DNA of 64,000 nt from Polytrichum commune (GCA_950295325.1 OX485809.1:10044001-10108000), one strand, 5' to 3'; shown: positions 26,466 through 38,150, numbered from the stretch's first letter. The notes: generated from the letters alone by a model not told the origin. Program-made: numbers and translations.

Positions 26466-27554
26466 CACCCTAACCTTGATAATGTCACACCCTCCGTTTC
26501 ACCAAAAAGTGTGATATAAACAAGGTGTGACATATTTGATAATGTCACATTTTGTGCATAATGTGATATTATCAAAAAATATGTAGAAAATCAAAATATA
26601 ATTACAATTTTTTAAAAAATAACAAATACGAGACTTCAATGTTTTTGAATGTAAAATCTAATTCAAAATTGTGAATAATAACAAGAGCACATCATAATGT
26701 GTCATTGAGATCAGGTAAAGACTTCTCACTAGAGACAAAGAAGCTTCTAATGTCACATTGTTTTGTTGATGTTCAATGTGCAACACCAATTCTAATGAGT
26801 TTGTCATGGATTTTTTCCATTTCTAACAACTCACGAGTGCTGAAAATCTGAGAACCTTGGCTAGCCATAAAATTCAAAACATCTTTAGCATATTTTTGTG
26901 CATCACTTAGCTTCACTACTTTAGACTCATCATCACTGCTATCAACAATCAATGGGTCCACTTCCATGGAATCAAGTACATGCTCGCCATCTTGCACTAA
27001 TTGCACAAGCTCCTTAGTAGAAAATTCCACCTCAAAATCATCTTCACCTTCCATGTTTATGTACTCCAAAGGACAAAGCTTTTCTACAGGCTTGCCTTCA
27101 ACATCCAAAGCCAAATTTAATGCGGCGATGAGTCTACCCAATTCCAAAGTTGCTTCCTCCATTTTGGACTTCATACGTTCATCAAGATTGTTTATATTTG
27201 CATTCCACTCTGCAGGCAATATGGCGGACTTTCTCCAACAATTTCTAATGGTTTGATCATCTAATTCATGCCATGCCGCCACACACCATAGCATAGCTTG
27301 AAATACATCAACATTCAATTTCCCCAAATCTTCATTTGAGTTGTTATCAATTTGTTGCAAAGTCCAGGCAACAATCCATCCATACTTGATATTATCACAT
27401 TTACACTACGGATTTTGAAAAAAAATAGTGACATTATCAAGGGTGATAGGGATAATAACGAGGGAGTTTTACACTATGAAAATCGGTTTCAAACTTTTAG
27501 GTGACAATATCAAGGTGTTCTATTAACAAGGGTGACATTATCAAGGTTAGACTG
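26466..27554 (-). mobile_element. pogo/Tigger-type DNA transposon, internally deleted copy
   Basis: 1089 bp flanked by TA (26464-26465 and 27555-27556), the target duplication of Tc1/mariner-pogo elements. The right terminus, read on the - strand, is CAGTCTAACCTTGATAATGT; the left is CACCCTAACCTTGATAATGT. The outer 183 bp at the right (27372-27554) match 62869-63053 closely in reverse complement, linking this copy to the element at the window end. Between that terminus and the transposase C-terminus, the whole N-terminal and catalytic region is missing. Confidence 0.8.
26773..27369 (-). pseudogene. C-terminal remnant of pogo/Tigger transposase
   Basis: Open frame of about 195 codons ending in TGA at 26773. 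VDVFQAMLWCVAAWHELDD and TIRNCWRKSAI match the C-terminal region downstream of the DDE core in Tigger/jerky-like transposases, followed by an acidic tail. The DNA-binding and catalytic parts are absent, because the frame runs directly into the terminal noncoding sequence of the element. Still open, so the deletion may be fairly young or the frame may be preserved by chance. Confidence 0.75.
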
Positions 27555-27844
27555 TATTTGTTTGACACATTAAATACCGTAAATTCGGTATCATTTAATT
27601 ACCTGCCTTCCAAGTAAGAGGGCCCTATGATCTGACGGTGATGCTCCCAATAACGAAGATGCCAAATGGGAAGCGAGTGAGGACCATTCCGTCCTTTCCC
27701 TCGTACTTTGTAATTGGAAATGTACCCGAGAATCGGAGGGTTGAATTTATGTTGGCAAGAGAGAGTACACAATAGAGTTAATTGTAAAGGAAAGTAGATG
27801 AAACCGTGGGTTTAGTCCCAAACCATGAGTTTATGAGAGTTATC

Positions 27845-28190
27845 ACAAAGTCACCCAAGTTTTTACACTGCTTAAATTACTATACATAAAGAGTGATGTT
27901 GGGTTATTAAAAACCGGCTTTCTAGTTTGTCTTACTGGGACGGGCGGGCCAAGTTAGCCTTACATATGCAGGTTCGTTATTTAGGACAACATGTCCCGTG
28001 TGCATACCCTATTTTAAATCTTAAAATTCTCTCAAAATTTGAGAGGTGCACAGAGGAGGAGGAGGAGGTCCCAAAAGTTTCATCCAAATTTTGAAGCTAA
28101 AAGAATTAACTAACGAGCTCTTAGTAGAAAGTTTTCTCAAAGAAGGATCAAACCCACAGTTTTATCCCTCTTTGAGGGACTTTATGAGTA
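27845..28190 (+). repeat. Dispersed repeat, inverted partner at 31.0 kb
   Basis: About 340 bp that recurs in reverse complement at 31003-31345. Shared landmarks are CATACCCTATTTTA, CTCAAAGTTTTG/AAAATTTGAGAG and GAAGGATCAAA. Confidence 0.5.
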
Positions 28191-28671
28191 ACTCTAACAC
28201 TTAAAGATGTCAATAAATATGAGGAGATAGATATCTTATACTGGATGAAAGCTCCTCTGGGGTGTTTTTATCCACTATTTTCCCTTATATCAAGGCCGGG
28301 GTTTCATCTCTTGCAATGAAGCTTCATTTGCCATCAACAAAGAAAAGAAAGGACGGCTTGTGTTACAATGAGATTGGCCCTATGCGATCAAAATATAGAC
28401 ATTGTTCTCGGCTCAATAATAATTACATTTTGGTAGCCTATGTGATAACTTACATAACGTTATTTAGCTATTGAGGGGACCTCCATAACCATATATAAGC
28501 CCCCTTTGGGACCATTGTAGGGTGGGCATGGGGCAACTATGGGGCGCTATGTCTTTGCATTGGTTGTGAATCCAAATCCATGGATATAGGCATACTAAGC
28601 ATGCAACATGCATTAAATAAAATTTTATGGACAGAAAAGTAAGTTCTCATATGGGGTTGGGGTTAGACCTT

Positions 28672-29968
28672 ATGTCATTTGGGCGGGCCCTAGCCGGGCG
28701 GGCCATGACCTCATCATGGGGGAAGCAGGTGGTTGGGTTGTGGCCTACGATCTAGCACCCCTGGGCAACCCTGCTAAAAAAATCAATTGTTTTAGTATTA
28801 TAACCAACAACTACCGCCTGCCCCACTTGATTCCCTCAAAAATAAATCACCCTTGCATATTTAAAGGTTGCTTGTCCACAAATCCCATATTGAGTGCACT
28901 TCACCTTGAAGGTCTACCATTCAAAGTATATGTTCACTTCCCCATCATAAATAAGCAATTGACTAGGATTTCCTTCTTGAAGTGAAATCGAAAGCATGTA
29001 AATGAATGTCAATGGAAAATGTAATGAACTTGGAAGTAAAAAATATTACAAAATCCTCATTAGCATTTAAGTTAAGACATATGTGACTTACAATTTGAAA
29101 GGGTCTTTTGTCATTCTAAAATGAAACTTATATTTCTATGTTGTTTTAAGTTAGTTTAGGTTATAATAGTTTAATTAATGCCTTCTACTTTCACAAATAT
29201 TCATGCATATTTGAGCTTATTGAGTGTGATTGAATGTAGTAAATCACGGTTGATTTAAGTAAGCCCATTTTAGGTATACTTAGGCTTAATTACCTTGATA
29301 AGCATAATTTTTTAATTAATTATATTTAACAGGCTTGATACACTTATCTCCATTTATTCAGGTTAATGAGTTCGAGTAATTATGATTACTTGTGAAAGTA
29401 AAATGCATAAACCAAAATATCATAAAATAAAAACATGAAAAGTAGCACATAAATATAAGTTTCGTTTGAAAATGTGAAAAGAGCTTTTCAAATGGTAAGT
29501 CACACACCTTTGTCATATTAAAGTTTAGAGAGGGTTCAAGTTTTGGAATGGTTTCAAGGGACTTGGTGCACATACATTATTACTTAAATGCTAATGAGGA
29601 TTTTGTAATATCTTTTCCTTCGAAGTTCATTATATGCTCTATTGACATTCAAATACATGCTTTTGGTTTCACTTAGAGAATGCCATCCCAATCAATTGCT
29701 TCTTTAACAAGGAGAAGTGAACACATATGTTGAATTTTGGGCCTTCAAGGTGAAGTGCACTCAATATGGGATTTTTGGACAAGCAGCCTACAAGAATACA
29801 AGATCAATCTTATTTTTTATTTTCTTTCTTTTTGGAATTGGGCGGGGTGGGCAACATTTGTCAGTCAAGATAAGAAAAATATTAATCATAGGCCCTAGCC
29901 CTAACACCCCCCTTCCCCCACGATGGAACATGGCTTGGCCAGCTAGGGCCCGCCCAAATGGCATGGGC
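28672..29968. mobile_element. Foldback element with arms over 500 bp
   Basis: The left arm (about 28672-29190) and right arm (about 29390-29968) are reverse complements at roughly three-quarters identity or better. CATTTGGGCGGGCCCTAGC near 28677 mirrors GCTAGGGCCCGCCCAAATG near 29942; ATATTGAGTGCACTTCACCT near 28888 mirrors AGGTGAAGTGCACTCAATAT; TACAAAATCCTCATTAGCAT mirrors ATGCTAATGAGGATTTTGTA. The spacer is about 200 bp. No transposase frame. Confidence 0.65.
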
Positions 29969-29969
29969 T

Positions 29970-31002
29970 CTAGCCCCAACCGTCATCAGGGGGGGGAAGG
30001 CGGCACAACAATCGGCAACTGCTGGTTTGGGGCTTTGTGCACGTAAAAGTCGTTTCAACCCAACATTGTACATCTTCAACACGTAAAGTGGATTATCCAT
30101 GTTTGGTTCCCGGGCCTATCCAGCCGGACACAATTGTTGAATGTTGTTACGTAAAGGGAAAGAAAATCCTCGCTTTGGACCTGTGTCACTCTTGCACCTT
30201 TACCCTCCGAGTTTGAACTTGAAATGACAATCTTTGTGATTTGCAACTGCGAACTACACAAGGCCATTCTCAAGCCGATATAATGGCCATTTTTGCATGT
30301 GGACCTGAGTGTGGTCGCACATGCTATATCATTATTTATAGTTGATCTGACACATAAATTAGCACTTTAGAGACCTCGGTTTTGTGGTAGGCATGGCATG
30401 CGTGAGGTTGAAAGCGAAATATTGGGAACCTTTTTTTTGGGTTATAAATGGAATTGACCCCAAAATACACATCTAAGATCAAGTTAGTGAAGTTAAATTA
30501 TCTCGGGATGAATGAGGGTCGATTAGAATGTAGGGACAATTTCTACCAACCCATACATGCATGCCACAAATCGGGTTTCATTTCATGAACTAGCCCCTAT
30601 AGATTGTTTGAGGATTCATTCCATTTCAAGCTCACTAGACTAATTCGGGGTCGTTAATCTTCACTTAGGGTTTGACTGTCTTAAAATATAAATTATGACT
30701 TTTATAGTAATAATCCACATTTTCATTCTCCCCCTCGATAGGTGTTATAAGCGTTCATCCTCACAAATCGGTTTGGTTTCCTAACGCCCACCAAGGGGTA
30801 GTAGTAAAAATGACCCCCTATTATAGGTATGTTGTGAATCTAGGTTCATTAGAGTACATCAAGGTCTATGATCCCAATTTAGTGGTTGTTTTGTCTTAAA
30901 ATGGAAACATTCGGGCTCTGCAATAGTAATCAATGTTTTCACCCTCCCCTTCCTTGGTTTGCCTCCCCCTCGGTAGGTGTTGTGGACATTAGAGTTATAT
31001 GT
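29970..31002. other. Intergenic DNA without recognised features
   Basis: Nothing coding or structured recognised beyond a short G-run at 29989. Confidence 0.35.
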
Positions 31003-31345
31003 AAAGTCCCCTCAAAGTGGGATGAAACCTTGATTTTGATCCTTCTTTGATAAAACTTTCTAACAAAAGCTTGTCAATTTGTCATGTGATGGAGCCCATT
31101 TTGAAAGTTGGGTGAAACTCTCAGGATCTCTTCTTGCCATCCCAAAACTTTGAGAGTTTTTTAAGATCTAAAATAGGGTATGTCTATGACAATTGCTGTC
31201 CTAAATCCGGATTGGCAAATGCAAGGCTAGCTTCGGCCACCAATCCTAGTTGGACAAGCTAGACAACCAACTTTTAATTGCCCGACACCACTCTTTATCT
31301 ACCGCTCTTGGATGACTTTGTGCATAAGCTCCCAAATTTCACTTT
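31003..31345 (-). repeat. Dispersed repeat, inverted partner of 27.85-28.19 kb
   Basis: Reverse-complement copy: TTGATCCTTCTTTGATAAAA, CTTTGAGAGTTTTTTAAGAT, AAAATAGGGTATG, CTTCGGCCACCAATCCTAGT. No ORF. Confidence 0.5.
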
Positions 31346-31889
31346 TTAGCCAACTCAATGGGAGTTTGATGCCAAAACTTTACACATAACCCTAATCACC
31401 CCCCCCCCCACACACACAAATCCCCACAAGTTTAATGTGCAAGTCACTTAAGTAAGTTGTTCTATGCTCGAGGGTTTTAATTTATTATCATCTTCATGTA
31501 CCTACTTTTCTTCAATTGGACCCACGAGTTGATATTAGCCTCTATCTCAAGAAGGCTACTGCACTCCGCCACCCTAAGGAATTAGTAGATTTGAAACCAT
31601 CTTAATGTACTTTCAGTCCCATTAGCCATTTGGCTTCATGGACTTTAACATCAATTTTAAGTTTCATTTCATTTCACTTTGAGTTCCTTGGAATAAATAC
31701 ATGGGCTTAATTAGGTTCCAATGGCCAACTCATGGGTTGACTTTCAGAACAAGGAACTTCAGAACATGGGAATTAAATACTAATCAAACACATTGGCCAC
31801 TCAAGGATTGTTTGTTAATTATAAACACCTACTATAATTATGGTGGTTAATAGTATGTAAACACAGGTTACTTTTCTTAGAGATCTTCA

Positions 31890-32107
31890 TTAAATGTTGT
31901 ATCTAGTGTCACTTACTATCTGGAGTTACACAATGATGTATCTTTTTATTATTAGTGTATTTTCTTACCAAGTGAAGATGTTAATGTTCTATAACGTCCA
32001 AGCAACCAATTTGATCTTTGTTGGAAGAAAAAAATGAGACATACAATATTTAGTTATAGCAATGTGTAACTCCAAATAGTAAGTGACACTAAATATTGTA
32101 TTTAGTG
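31890..32107. mobile_element. CACTAAAT-type MITE, copy 4 (short subtype)
   Basis: Right end CACTAAATATTGTATTTAGTG followed by TA. Subterminal TCACTTACTATCTGGAGTTA on the left mirrors AACTCCAAATAGTAAGTGAC on the right. The left terminus is eroded. Same subtype as 23.35-23.57 kb. Confidence 0.6.
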
Positions 32108-32237
32108 TAGTATTGAAGGATAAGGTTCATTGAAATGAAATGAAATGAAATTGATATCTGCTGAGAAAGAGACTGCTTGACTGACTAACCAAGAGGAGGG
32201 TAGGTGAGCAAATCGTTGTTGAGAAACCATGGTGAGC

Positions 32238-32700
32238 TTAGGAGTGTATATACTCTATAGGGAGTTCTCCAAATTTGGCCAACAAAATATGGTAGGTTGT
32301 CAAAGAACATACTTTGACGTGAGATAAGATATGCATCTTTGTGCCCTTCTCAAGAACCTCGCAATGGGAGTTTTTCAAGTTTCCTCCCCAAATCTCATTA
32401 CCATATTTGAGAGTTGGAAGCACCAAAGCCTTGAATAGATGGGATTTGAGTTCGCAACATGTGACTCCGACTACCGCTTCTTTCCTTAAAGTGCCCATCG
32501 AGGCTTTCATACCTGCCATTCTTCGCCTTTTACTTGATGATTCAAAGCAACCATGTGCATAGAAATCAATCCCAAGGCATTTATATTCGTGGGTTATCTC
32601 AATGTGTTCCTTGTCCAATTGAAATTGGATGGTGGTCAACAATATGTGTCATCGTTGATTTGCACTTTTGCGTACATTGTGGCATACATGGTTCATTGCT
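32238..32700 (-). pseudogene. LINE reverse-transcriptase C-terminal fragment
   Basis: Reading frame with the ITHEYKCLGIDFYAHG block, followed by ELKSHLFKALVLPTLKYGNEIWGG, which is the region after the RT palm in plant non-LTR retrotransposons (EYKYLGI / LYGCEVWG blocks). The RT catalytic YADD box and endonuclease are absent, and a stop precedes the frame upstream near 32645. A 5'-truncated, dead LINE copy. Confidence 0.7.
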
Positions 32701-32839
32701 TGGAATCATAGGTAATCACACCTATAACTTACAAAACTATGATATTGGTTTTCATAACACCTGCCAAGGGGGTGATAGAAAAACATCTCCTCTATAGGTT
32801 GGTTGTTAATTCAACCCAATTTTAAGTTCACTACATTGT

Positions 32840-33038
32840 TTATGGTGCTTAGTATCACTTACCAACACTTACCAACACATCCTCCGGTTTTCCTCTATTA
32901 AATTGGGGTATATTATTCTATAAATTCCTCCAAAATGATCGGTAATTTGCCTGAAGTCTTGAACTTCAACCGGTTCTTATTTCTCAAACTCAACCAGTTC
33001 ATCTGTAACTAACTGCCGGTTCTCCCCGACCATTGCAC
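32840..33038 (+). repeat. ACCGGTT dispersed repeat, copy 3
   Basis: CCGGTTTTCCTCTATTAAAT, TTCAACCGGTTCTTATTTCT and CAACCAGTTCATCTGTAACT followed by CCGGTTCTCCCC, showing the uninterrupted form of the site that is occupied by a MITE at 35.61 kb. Confidence 0.65.
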
Positions 33039-33250
33039 GAAACTCACCATTCACCGAAGAAATTTACAACAGCACCACTTGCACCATGAGATCTCGTTTC
33101 ACGAAACTCACCATTCAACCGAAGAAATTTACAACGCAAACACTTGCACCATGAAACCTCGTTTCACGAAACTCACTGTTAACCGAAGAAATTTACAACA
33201 ACACCACTTGCACCATGAGATCTCGTTTCATGAAACTCACCATGCATTGA
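33039..33250 (+). repeat. 64-bp tandem repeat, 3.3 copies
   Basis: Units start at 33039, 33103, 33168 and 33232 with GAAACTCACCATTCA, ACCGAAGAAATTTACAAC and CTTGCACCATGAGATCTCG. Unit lengths are 64, 65 and 64 bp. Confidence 0.9.
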
Positions 33251-33299
33251 ATGCTGTGAACTTTGAAGAGCTAGGGAGGTGATATGAGGTGAGGTGAGG

Positions 33300-33780
33300 T
33301 GGGGTCGAAAATGCCATCACATGTGCTTCGCCCTGGAAAGTTGACTCATCCACAGCAATGGTGAGTCACGGGGCCCTATACTTAGAGCACCGGGCCCTTA
33401 AAAAAGGGCAGATCCTCATAAAGCTTCGATCCTCCACAATCTCAGCCCTTGAATTGATGCCCCAACCCTATCCACTAACAATAATAAATAAACTCATGGA
33501 TCCAGATAAAACAGATTCCCCGCCTTGCCATGTGGCTGCTCAGCTGGCACATTTATTACCCCCCTCCCTTGTCCACTTGGCACACGCCCATTGGCTGCGC
33601 CCCTTACCAGACCCTTACCGAGAGGATCCGATTGGCCAGCCCTCTTCCAGTTGTGATCCTCATGGCCACCCTCGGTTTAGTAACCCAATTGATTGCCCGG
33701 AGATAACTCGAGAGGCTCCAAATCATCAACCCCCCACACTTAATTAATGAAGGCCGGTTTCTTGCCACCACAAAGAAATT
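33300..33780 (+). promoter_or_regulatory. GC-richer island with inverted CCAAT boxes, no gene found
   Basis: A stretch noticeably GC-richer than its surroundings, containing ATTGGCTGCG near 33590 and GATTGGCCAG near 33629, plus GATAAAAC near 33506 and GCCATGTGGC near 33527. It looks like promoter DNA, yet no coding exon follows. A proline-rich frame runs through it but has no family signature. Confidence 0.2.
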
Positions 33781-34029
33781 ACACTTGGTCGATCTAGTCT
33801 CACAAAAATTGATGCGGAAACGACACCGGGAATCGTTCATTTGGGCCGTTGGCTGGGTGTGCCCTTTGTCTCAAAATAAAAATCAAAATAAATAAACAAA
33901 ACAATGACACTAGGAATCACGATCATAACATTACTCAGCTCCATAACAATGTTCTGTGGGATTGACAGTGTTATGCAAAATATTCCCCACATTCAAACTG
34001 GTCGCGTCTTTCTAAACTACAACATTCAT

Positions 34030-34300
34030 AAGTTTCCGGTTCCGGTTCTAGACTCGCAAGCAATGAGCAAGGCGAACTGGTTGCGATGTAGTTATAGGTG
34101 AACCGGTTGAGTTTGAGAAGGAACTTGTTGAAGTTTGAGACTTCGGGAGACTTCTAACCGTTTTAGATTGAGGGATATGTGGAATATGCCTCGATATTAT
34201 AAAGTAAGAACCGAAAGGTGTCAACATGTAACCGGTTGGTTTTGGAAACACTAGGATCTCGATCAATTATGCTCAAAATCCTTCCTGGACACTGCTCGTA
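34030..34300 (-). repeat. ACCGGTT dispersed repeat, copy 4
   Basis: Reverse orientation: GTGAACCGGTTGAGTTTGAG, TGTCAACATGTAACCGGTTG, CACTAGGATCTCGATCAATT and AATCCTTCCTGGACA. Confidence 0.65.
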
Positions 34301-34555
34301 AGCAACTGTTAATTTTATTGGAGTGCGAGAAACTCGAGCTGACATAATGTTTAATAAGTAGTGTGCGTTCTTTCATGTGGGCCCCAAGAATATAACCATG
34401 GGATGCGGCAGCTAGTGCGGATTCATACGTACATGAGCAAACGCACATTGCTGAGTGATGTTATAGGTCCTGCACATTCCACAAGATGAAATTTGAAGTA
34501 GCTTCTTACGATCAGTAAAGAAGTTCACAACTGAGTGAATGCGTACACCAACTTG

Positions 34556-34841
34556 TCCTATTATTGTGGGTCACACTGATTTCTTAGAGCCAACATTAAT
34601 TTTCAGCCCATGCGACATTTATAGTAGAAAAGAATAGCGTGGGCCATACTAATAAAAACTTCTAAAATATTAGTGTGGGCGATGACTTGTTTTTGTGTTG
34701 CTTTTGATGTAAAGTGATTATTCGTTTAATATCATGTGTTGGTCGGAAGTCTTCATGAAGACTTAGGGGAAAACCATGCATTCTGGGACCCATGCTAGTT
34801 CCACCTTGACTTGAAAATTAGTGTGTCCCACACTAATAGGA
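34556..34841. mobile_element. MITE with about 29-bp imperfect TIRs
   Basis: The left end TCCTATTATTGTGGGTCACA is mirrored by the right end TGTGTCCCACACTAATAGGA (reverse complement TCCTATTAGTGTGGGACACA). 286 bp, AT-rich, noncoding. An internal TTAGTGTGGGC near 34671 repeats the TIR core. Confidence 0.6.
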
Positions 34842-35411
34842 CTATAAAGTGTATCTACTTTGTATGTCTTTACATAAGGAGTGCTCATATTTCTTAATTC
34901 GACGATAAGGCAAAAAATTATGCATTAGCGACAACCGTTGTTTGCAACTTGCCACATGAGAGGGAGGTCGTAAGGAGGGCTCTCAAGTCAACATGCATTT
35001 CCCAATCGGATGACATAGTTGATGGACGATTGCCCTGTAGAATCCATTTCATAAATCCCATATTCAACACGAGTGAAGGTGGGAAGGGGGATCTAAGGGG
35101 CATAATGCTATCTTGCTTAACAAATTGTTGATAGTTGTTATGTATAGATGTTGGTAGTTTGGATATTACGACTATGGAATTCTTGGAGGAAGTCCCTCAA
35201 TGAAGCCCATCCATTCCCGACTAAGTTGTTCTAAAAATTTCAAAAAGGAAAATCACGCAATGGCTCACACATAGGATGTCGAAAGATTCTTCTCCTCACA
35301 TACAAGGAGGTTGTCGACAATTGATTGACCCCAAGAATATGCGTGTTGTAACAAACGAGAGGTTATCTAACTCAACTAGAAGTAGCAATCTTAGTTAGAA
35401 GCATATTCCCG

Positions 35412-35607
35412 TGTCCGGGGAGGCTTTTGGGCATAATTGGTTGAGATCCCAGTGTTTCCAAGTCCGTTGGTGACATGTTGACATCTTTCGGGTTTTCTTT
35501 ATTAAATTAGGGTATATACTCTAAATTCCTCTAAAAGGATGGGTGCTTTTCCTGAAGCCTTGAACTTAAACCAGTTATTTCTCAAACTCAACCGGTTCAT
35601 CTGTGAC
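35412..35607 (+). repeat. ACCGGTT dispersed repeat, copy 5 (left arm of composite)
   Basis: Starts GTGTCCGGGGAGGC, with TTTCTCAAACTCAACCGGTT near 35579. It is interrupted by a MITE at 35610 and resumes as GCAACTGGTTCTCCCC at 35976. Confidence 0.7.
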
Positions 35608-35609
35608 TA

Positions 35610-35973
35610 CACTAAATGTGATATTTAGTGTCACCAATTCTAATTCTCTTGCTCAATACTCATTGCAAACCGCGGTATACTAAATGTTAACCCAACATTT
35701 TTTGTCATTCCTTGTAAATTTATTTGGAGGGAATTATAGATTCACAAAGTTGCAATTACTGTCACTTACCAAGATATTTTTCATCCAAATTCCAATCATC
35801 CATGACACTATTTCATCACAAGTTGCTGACAAGAGAAGGTAGGGTTTTTGCCAATGGATGAACTCATCCATCATCCAACACAACATTTTGTTCACTTACT
35901 CATGAGAAGTGTCATCCAAAAAGTTACCATAGTGACATAAAATACCTTACGACACTAAATATCATATTTAGTG
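35610..35973. mobile_element. CACTAAAT-type MITE, copy 5 (long subtype)
   Basis: 364 bp between TA at 35608-35609 and TA at 35974-35975. Left CACTAAATGTGATATTTAGTG, right CACTAAATATCATATTTAGTG. Removing it with one TA restores the uninterrupted ACCGGTT-repeat context, so the insertion event can be read directly. Confidence 0.8.
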
Positions 35974-35975
35974 TA

Positions 35976-37588
35976 GCAACTGGTTCTCCCCATTCATGGA
36001 CATATTCACAAGAAGCCAACCCATTTATAAAGGGGTCTACGTAGGCACCCAAAAAAAACCTTTGACATAGCAATCTCTATGTCCTCATGACGAGATTGCA
36101 TTGCAACACGTGGAATTCATCTTCGACATCAAACATGATCTTCATGACCCTTTGCGAGTCCAAGTTCGCTTCACACTACGCTTGAGGGACCAACGGAGTG
36201 TGTGAATGCAAGATAATGGATGTAAAGTCCACATGGATTTCGACATGGCATCAAATGGATCATGTTTCATGGTCACTCGGGTTACTTTTCGAAAACCATC
36301 TCTGGGAGGTAGGCCTAACACAAAACCGGGAAGACCATGGCACTCTGAACACTCGCAACCCTTAATTTATTCTATTTGATCATGTGTGAGGACCCGGCAT
36401 GAATAATCATTCATTGAAATGACATTTGGTTGAGGGCCCGGTCACATATGGCTTCACACTACCCTTGAGGGTCCGTGACCAGACTACATGATTGTGGAGG
36501 TGGGTTGGGATGGCCTTTGGGACACTTTCTTTTGGGCTCTCACAATTTCATGGTCACGGCTCTTGGCTCGTGTGTGAAGTGGCCCTCATTGTCCTACGAG
36601 AGGTAGGCTTACCCGTGAATATGTGGTGATGGAATTGGTAGTTCCACAATCACAACATGAGCTCTTTATTTATTCTCAACCTCTCTCAGTGCATTGAGTT
36701 CAATAGCTTGCCTTTTGGTTGGAGGAAATACTAGATTTAGATGTAAATATAGATACAAATTTTATTTTTTATTTTTATTTTCATTTCCACAAGATCATGA
36801 AATGAAAACTTGACTCACATGCACATCATGCACTTCCAATCGGGACTTACTCTTATTGTAAGGTAGAAATACCATAACCCGTGAAAATAAGGTGATTCGC
36901 ATTGAAGATCTGGTCTGACAATCGTGAGATAATTTTCCAAGATAGACGAGAAGGATTCATGAAGAATGCAAGTTGTTACATTTTTTTATTTTCTGCCCTA
37001 TACAAAAAAATGCTGCAATTTTTCAAAGTGGAAAGTCGTCCACACCCCTACTCGTTCACTAGATTCTCCCTACACCGAACACGGTAATCCGCATTTCCAT
37101 TCAGAACATCGCCTAAATCGGTCACCTCATGAATACATTAACACTTGACTCCCATTGGCTACACTAAGTGTAAGTGTGCACGCATTGAAGTTGCCGCCAA
37201 GCCATGATCGGTTTTAGAAATGGCACTTCACCATTATGACAGCGGTTTAGTGCACGGCCAGAGGGTGGTTGATGGGTTATGGTATTTCTACCTTCGTGTG
37301 TTCCTCAAACTCTATGAAGGATACCCAACTGGCACTTGAAACTTGCCATGGTTGACACATTAAAGAAGAAGACTCAACAACTACTTAGAGTAGTGTTGAG
37401 TTGTTTATGTATCATGTAGAGTGCCCAAGCAAAAGACCACTCAATGCCATTTTTCTATTGATTTTTCATGGCCACAACTGAACTTCACATGTTGGAGTAT
37501 ATATGTTGGCATTTTCTCCTTCATTTGAGACTTTTTGAGAATGCATTTGCTCGTAGTATCTCAAATTGCATCTGAGCATTCTGATGAC
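35976..37588. other. Spacer of the composite inverted repeat
   Basis: About 1.6 kb between the inverted arms. It contains a loose internal duplication (GCTTCACACTACGCTTGAGG near 36169 and GCTTCACACTACCCTTGAGG near 36450, each followed by a GGAGGTAGGC/GAGAGGTAGGC block about 135-150 bp later). No transposase or other gene recognised. Confidence 0.45.
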
Positions 37589-37590
37589 TA

Positions 37591-37944
37591 CACTAAATAT
37601 GGTATTTTATGTCACTATGGTAACTTTTTGGATGACACTTCTCGTGAATAAGTGAACAAATATTGTCGGGGATGATGGATGAGTTCATCCAGTGGCCAAA
37701 ACTCTACCTTCTCTTGTCAGCAACTTGTGATGAAATAGTGTCATGGATGATTGAAAGTTGGATGAAAAATCTCTTGGTAGGTGATAGTAATTGCAACATT
37801 TTAAATCTATAATCCCCCCAAAAATTACAAGGGGTGACAAATAATGTTGGGTTAACATTTAGTGTTGGGGACACTATAGCGCAATTTGCAATGAGTATTG
37901 AGTAAGACAATTAGAATTGGTGACACTAAATATCTTATTTAGTG
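37591..37944. mobile_element. CACTAAAT-type MITE, copy 6 (long subtype, inverted)
   Basis: 354 bp between TA dinucleotides, in reverse orientation to copy 5 and its closest relative in the window (CAGCAACTTGTGATGAAATA, GGATGATGGATGAGTTCATC). It sits at the same position in the ACCGGTT repeat as copy 5. Confidence 0.8.
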
Positions 37945-38150
37945 TAGTCACAGATGAACCAGTTGAGTTTGAGAAATAGTTGGTTTAAGTTCAAGACTTT
38001 AGGAACATTACCCATCATTTTAGAGGAATTTAGAGTAAATACCTCAATGTTATAAAGAAACACCAAAAGATGTCAACATGTAACCAGCTGGACTTGGAGA
38101 CACTAGGATCTTGATCAATCATGTCCAAAATCTCCCTGGACATTGCACAT
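37945..38150 (-). repeat. ACCGGTT dispersed repeat, copy 6 (right arm of composite)
   Basis: CAGATGAACCAGTTGAGTTT, TGTCAACATGTAACCAGCTG, GACACTAGGATCTTGATCAA and TCTCCCTGGACATTG, mirroring 35412-35607. Confidence 0.7.

Noticed and set aside
33358-33747. 129-codon proline-rich frame on the + strand
   Set aside because: No family signature, overlaps promoter-like composition, and the codons are what GC-rich noncoding DNA would give.
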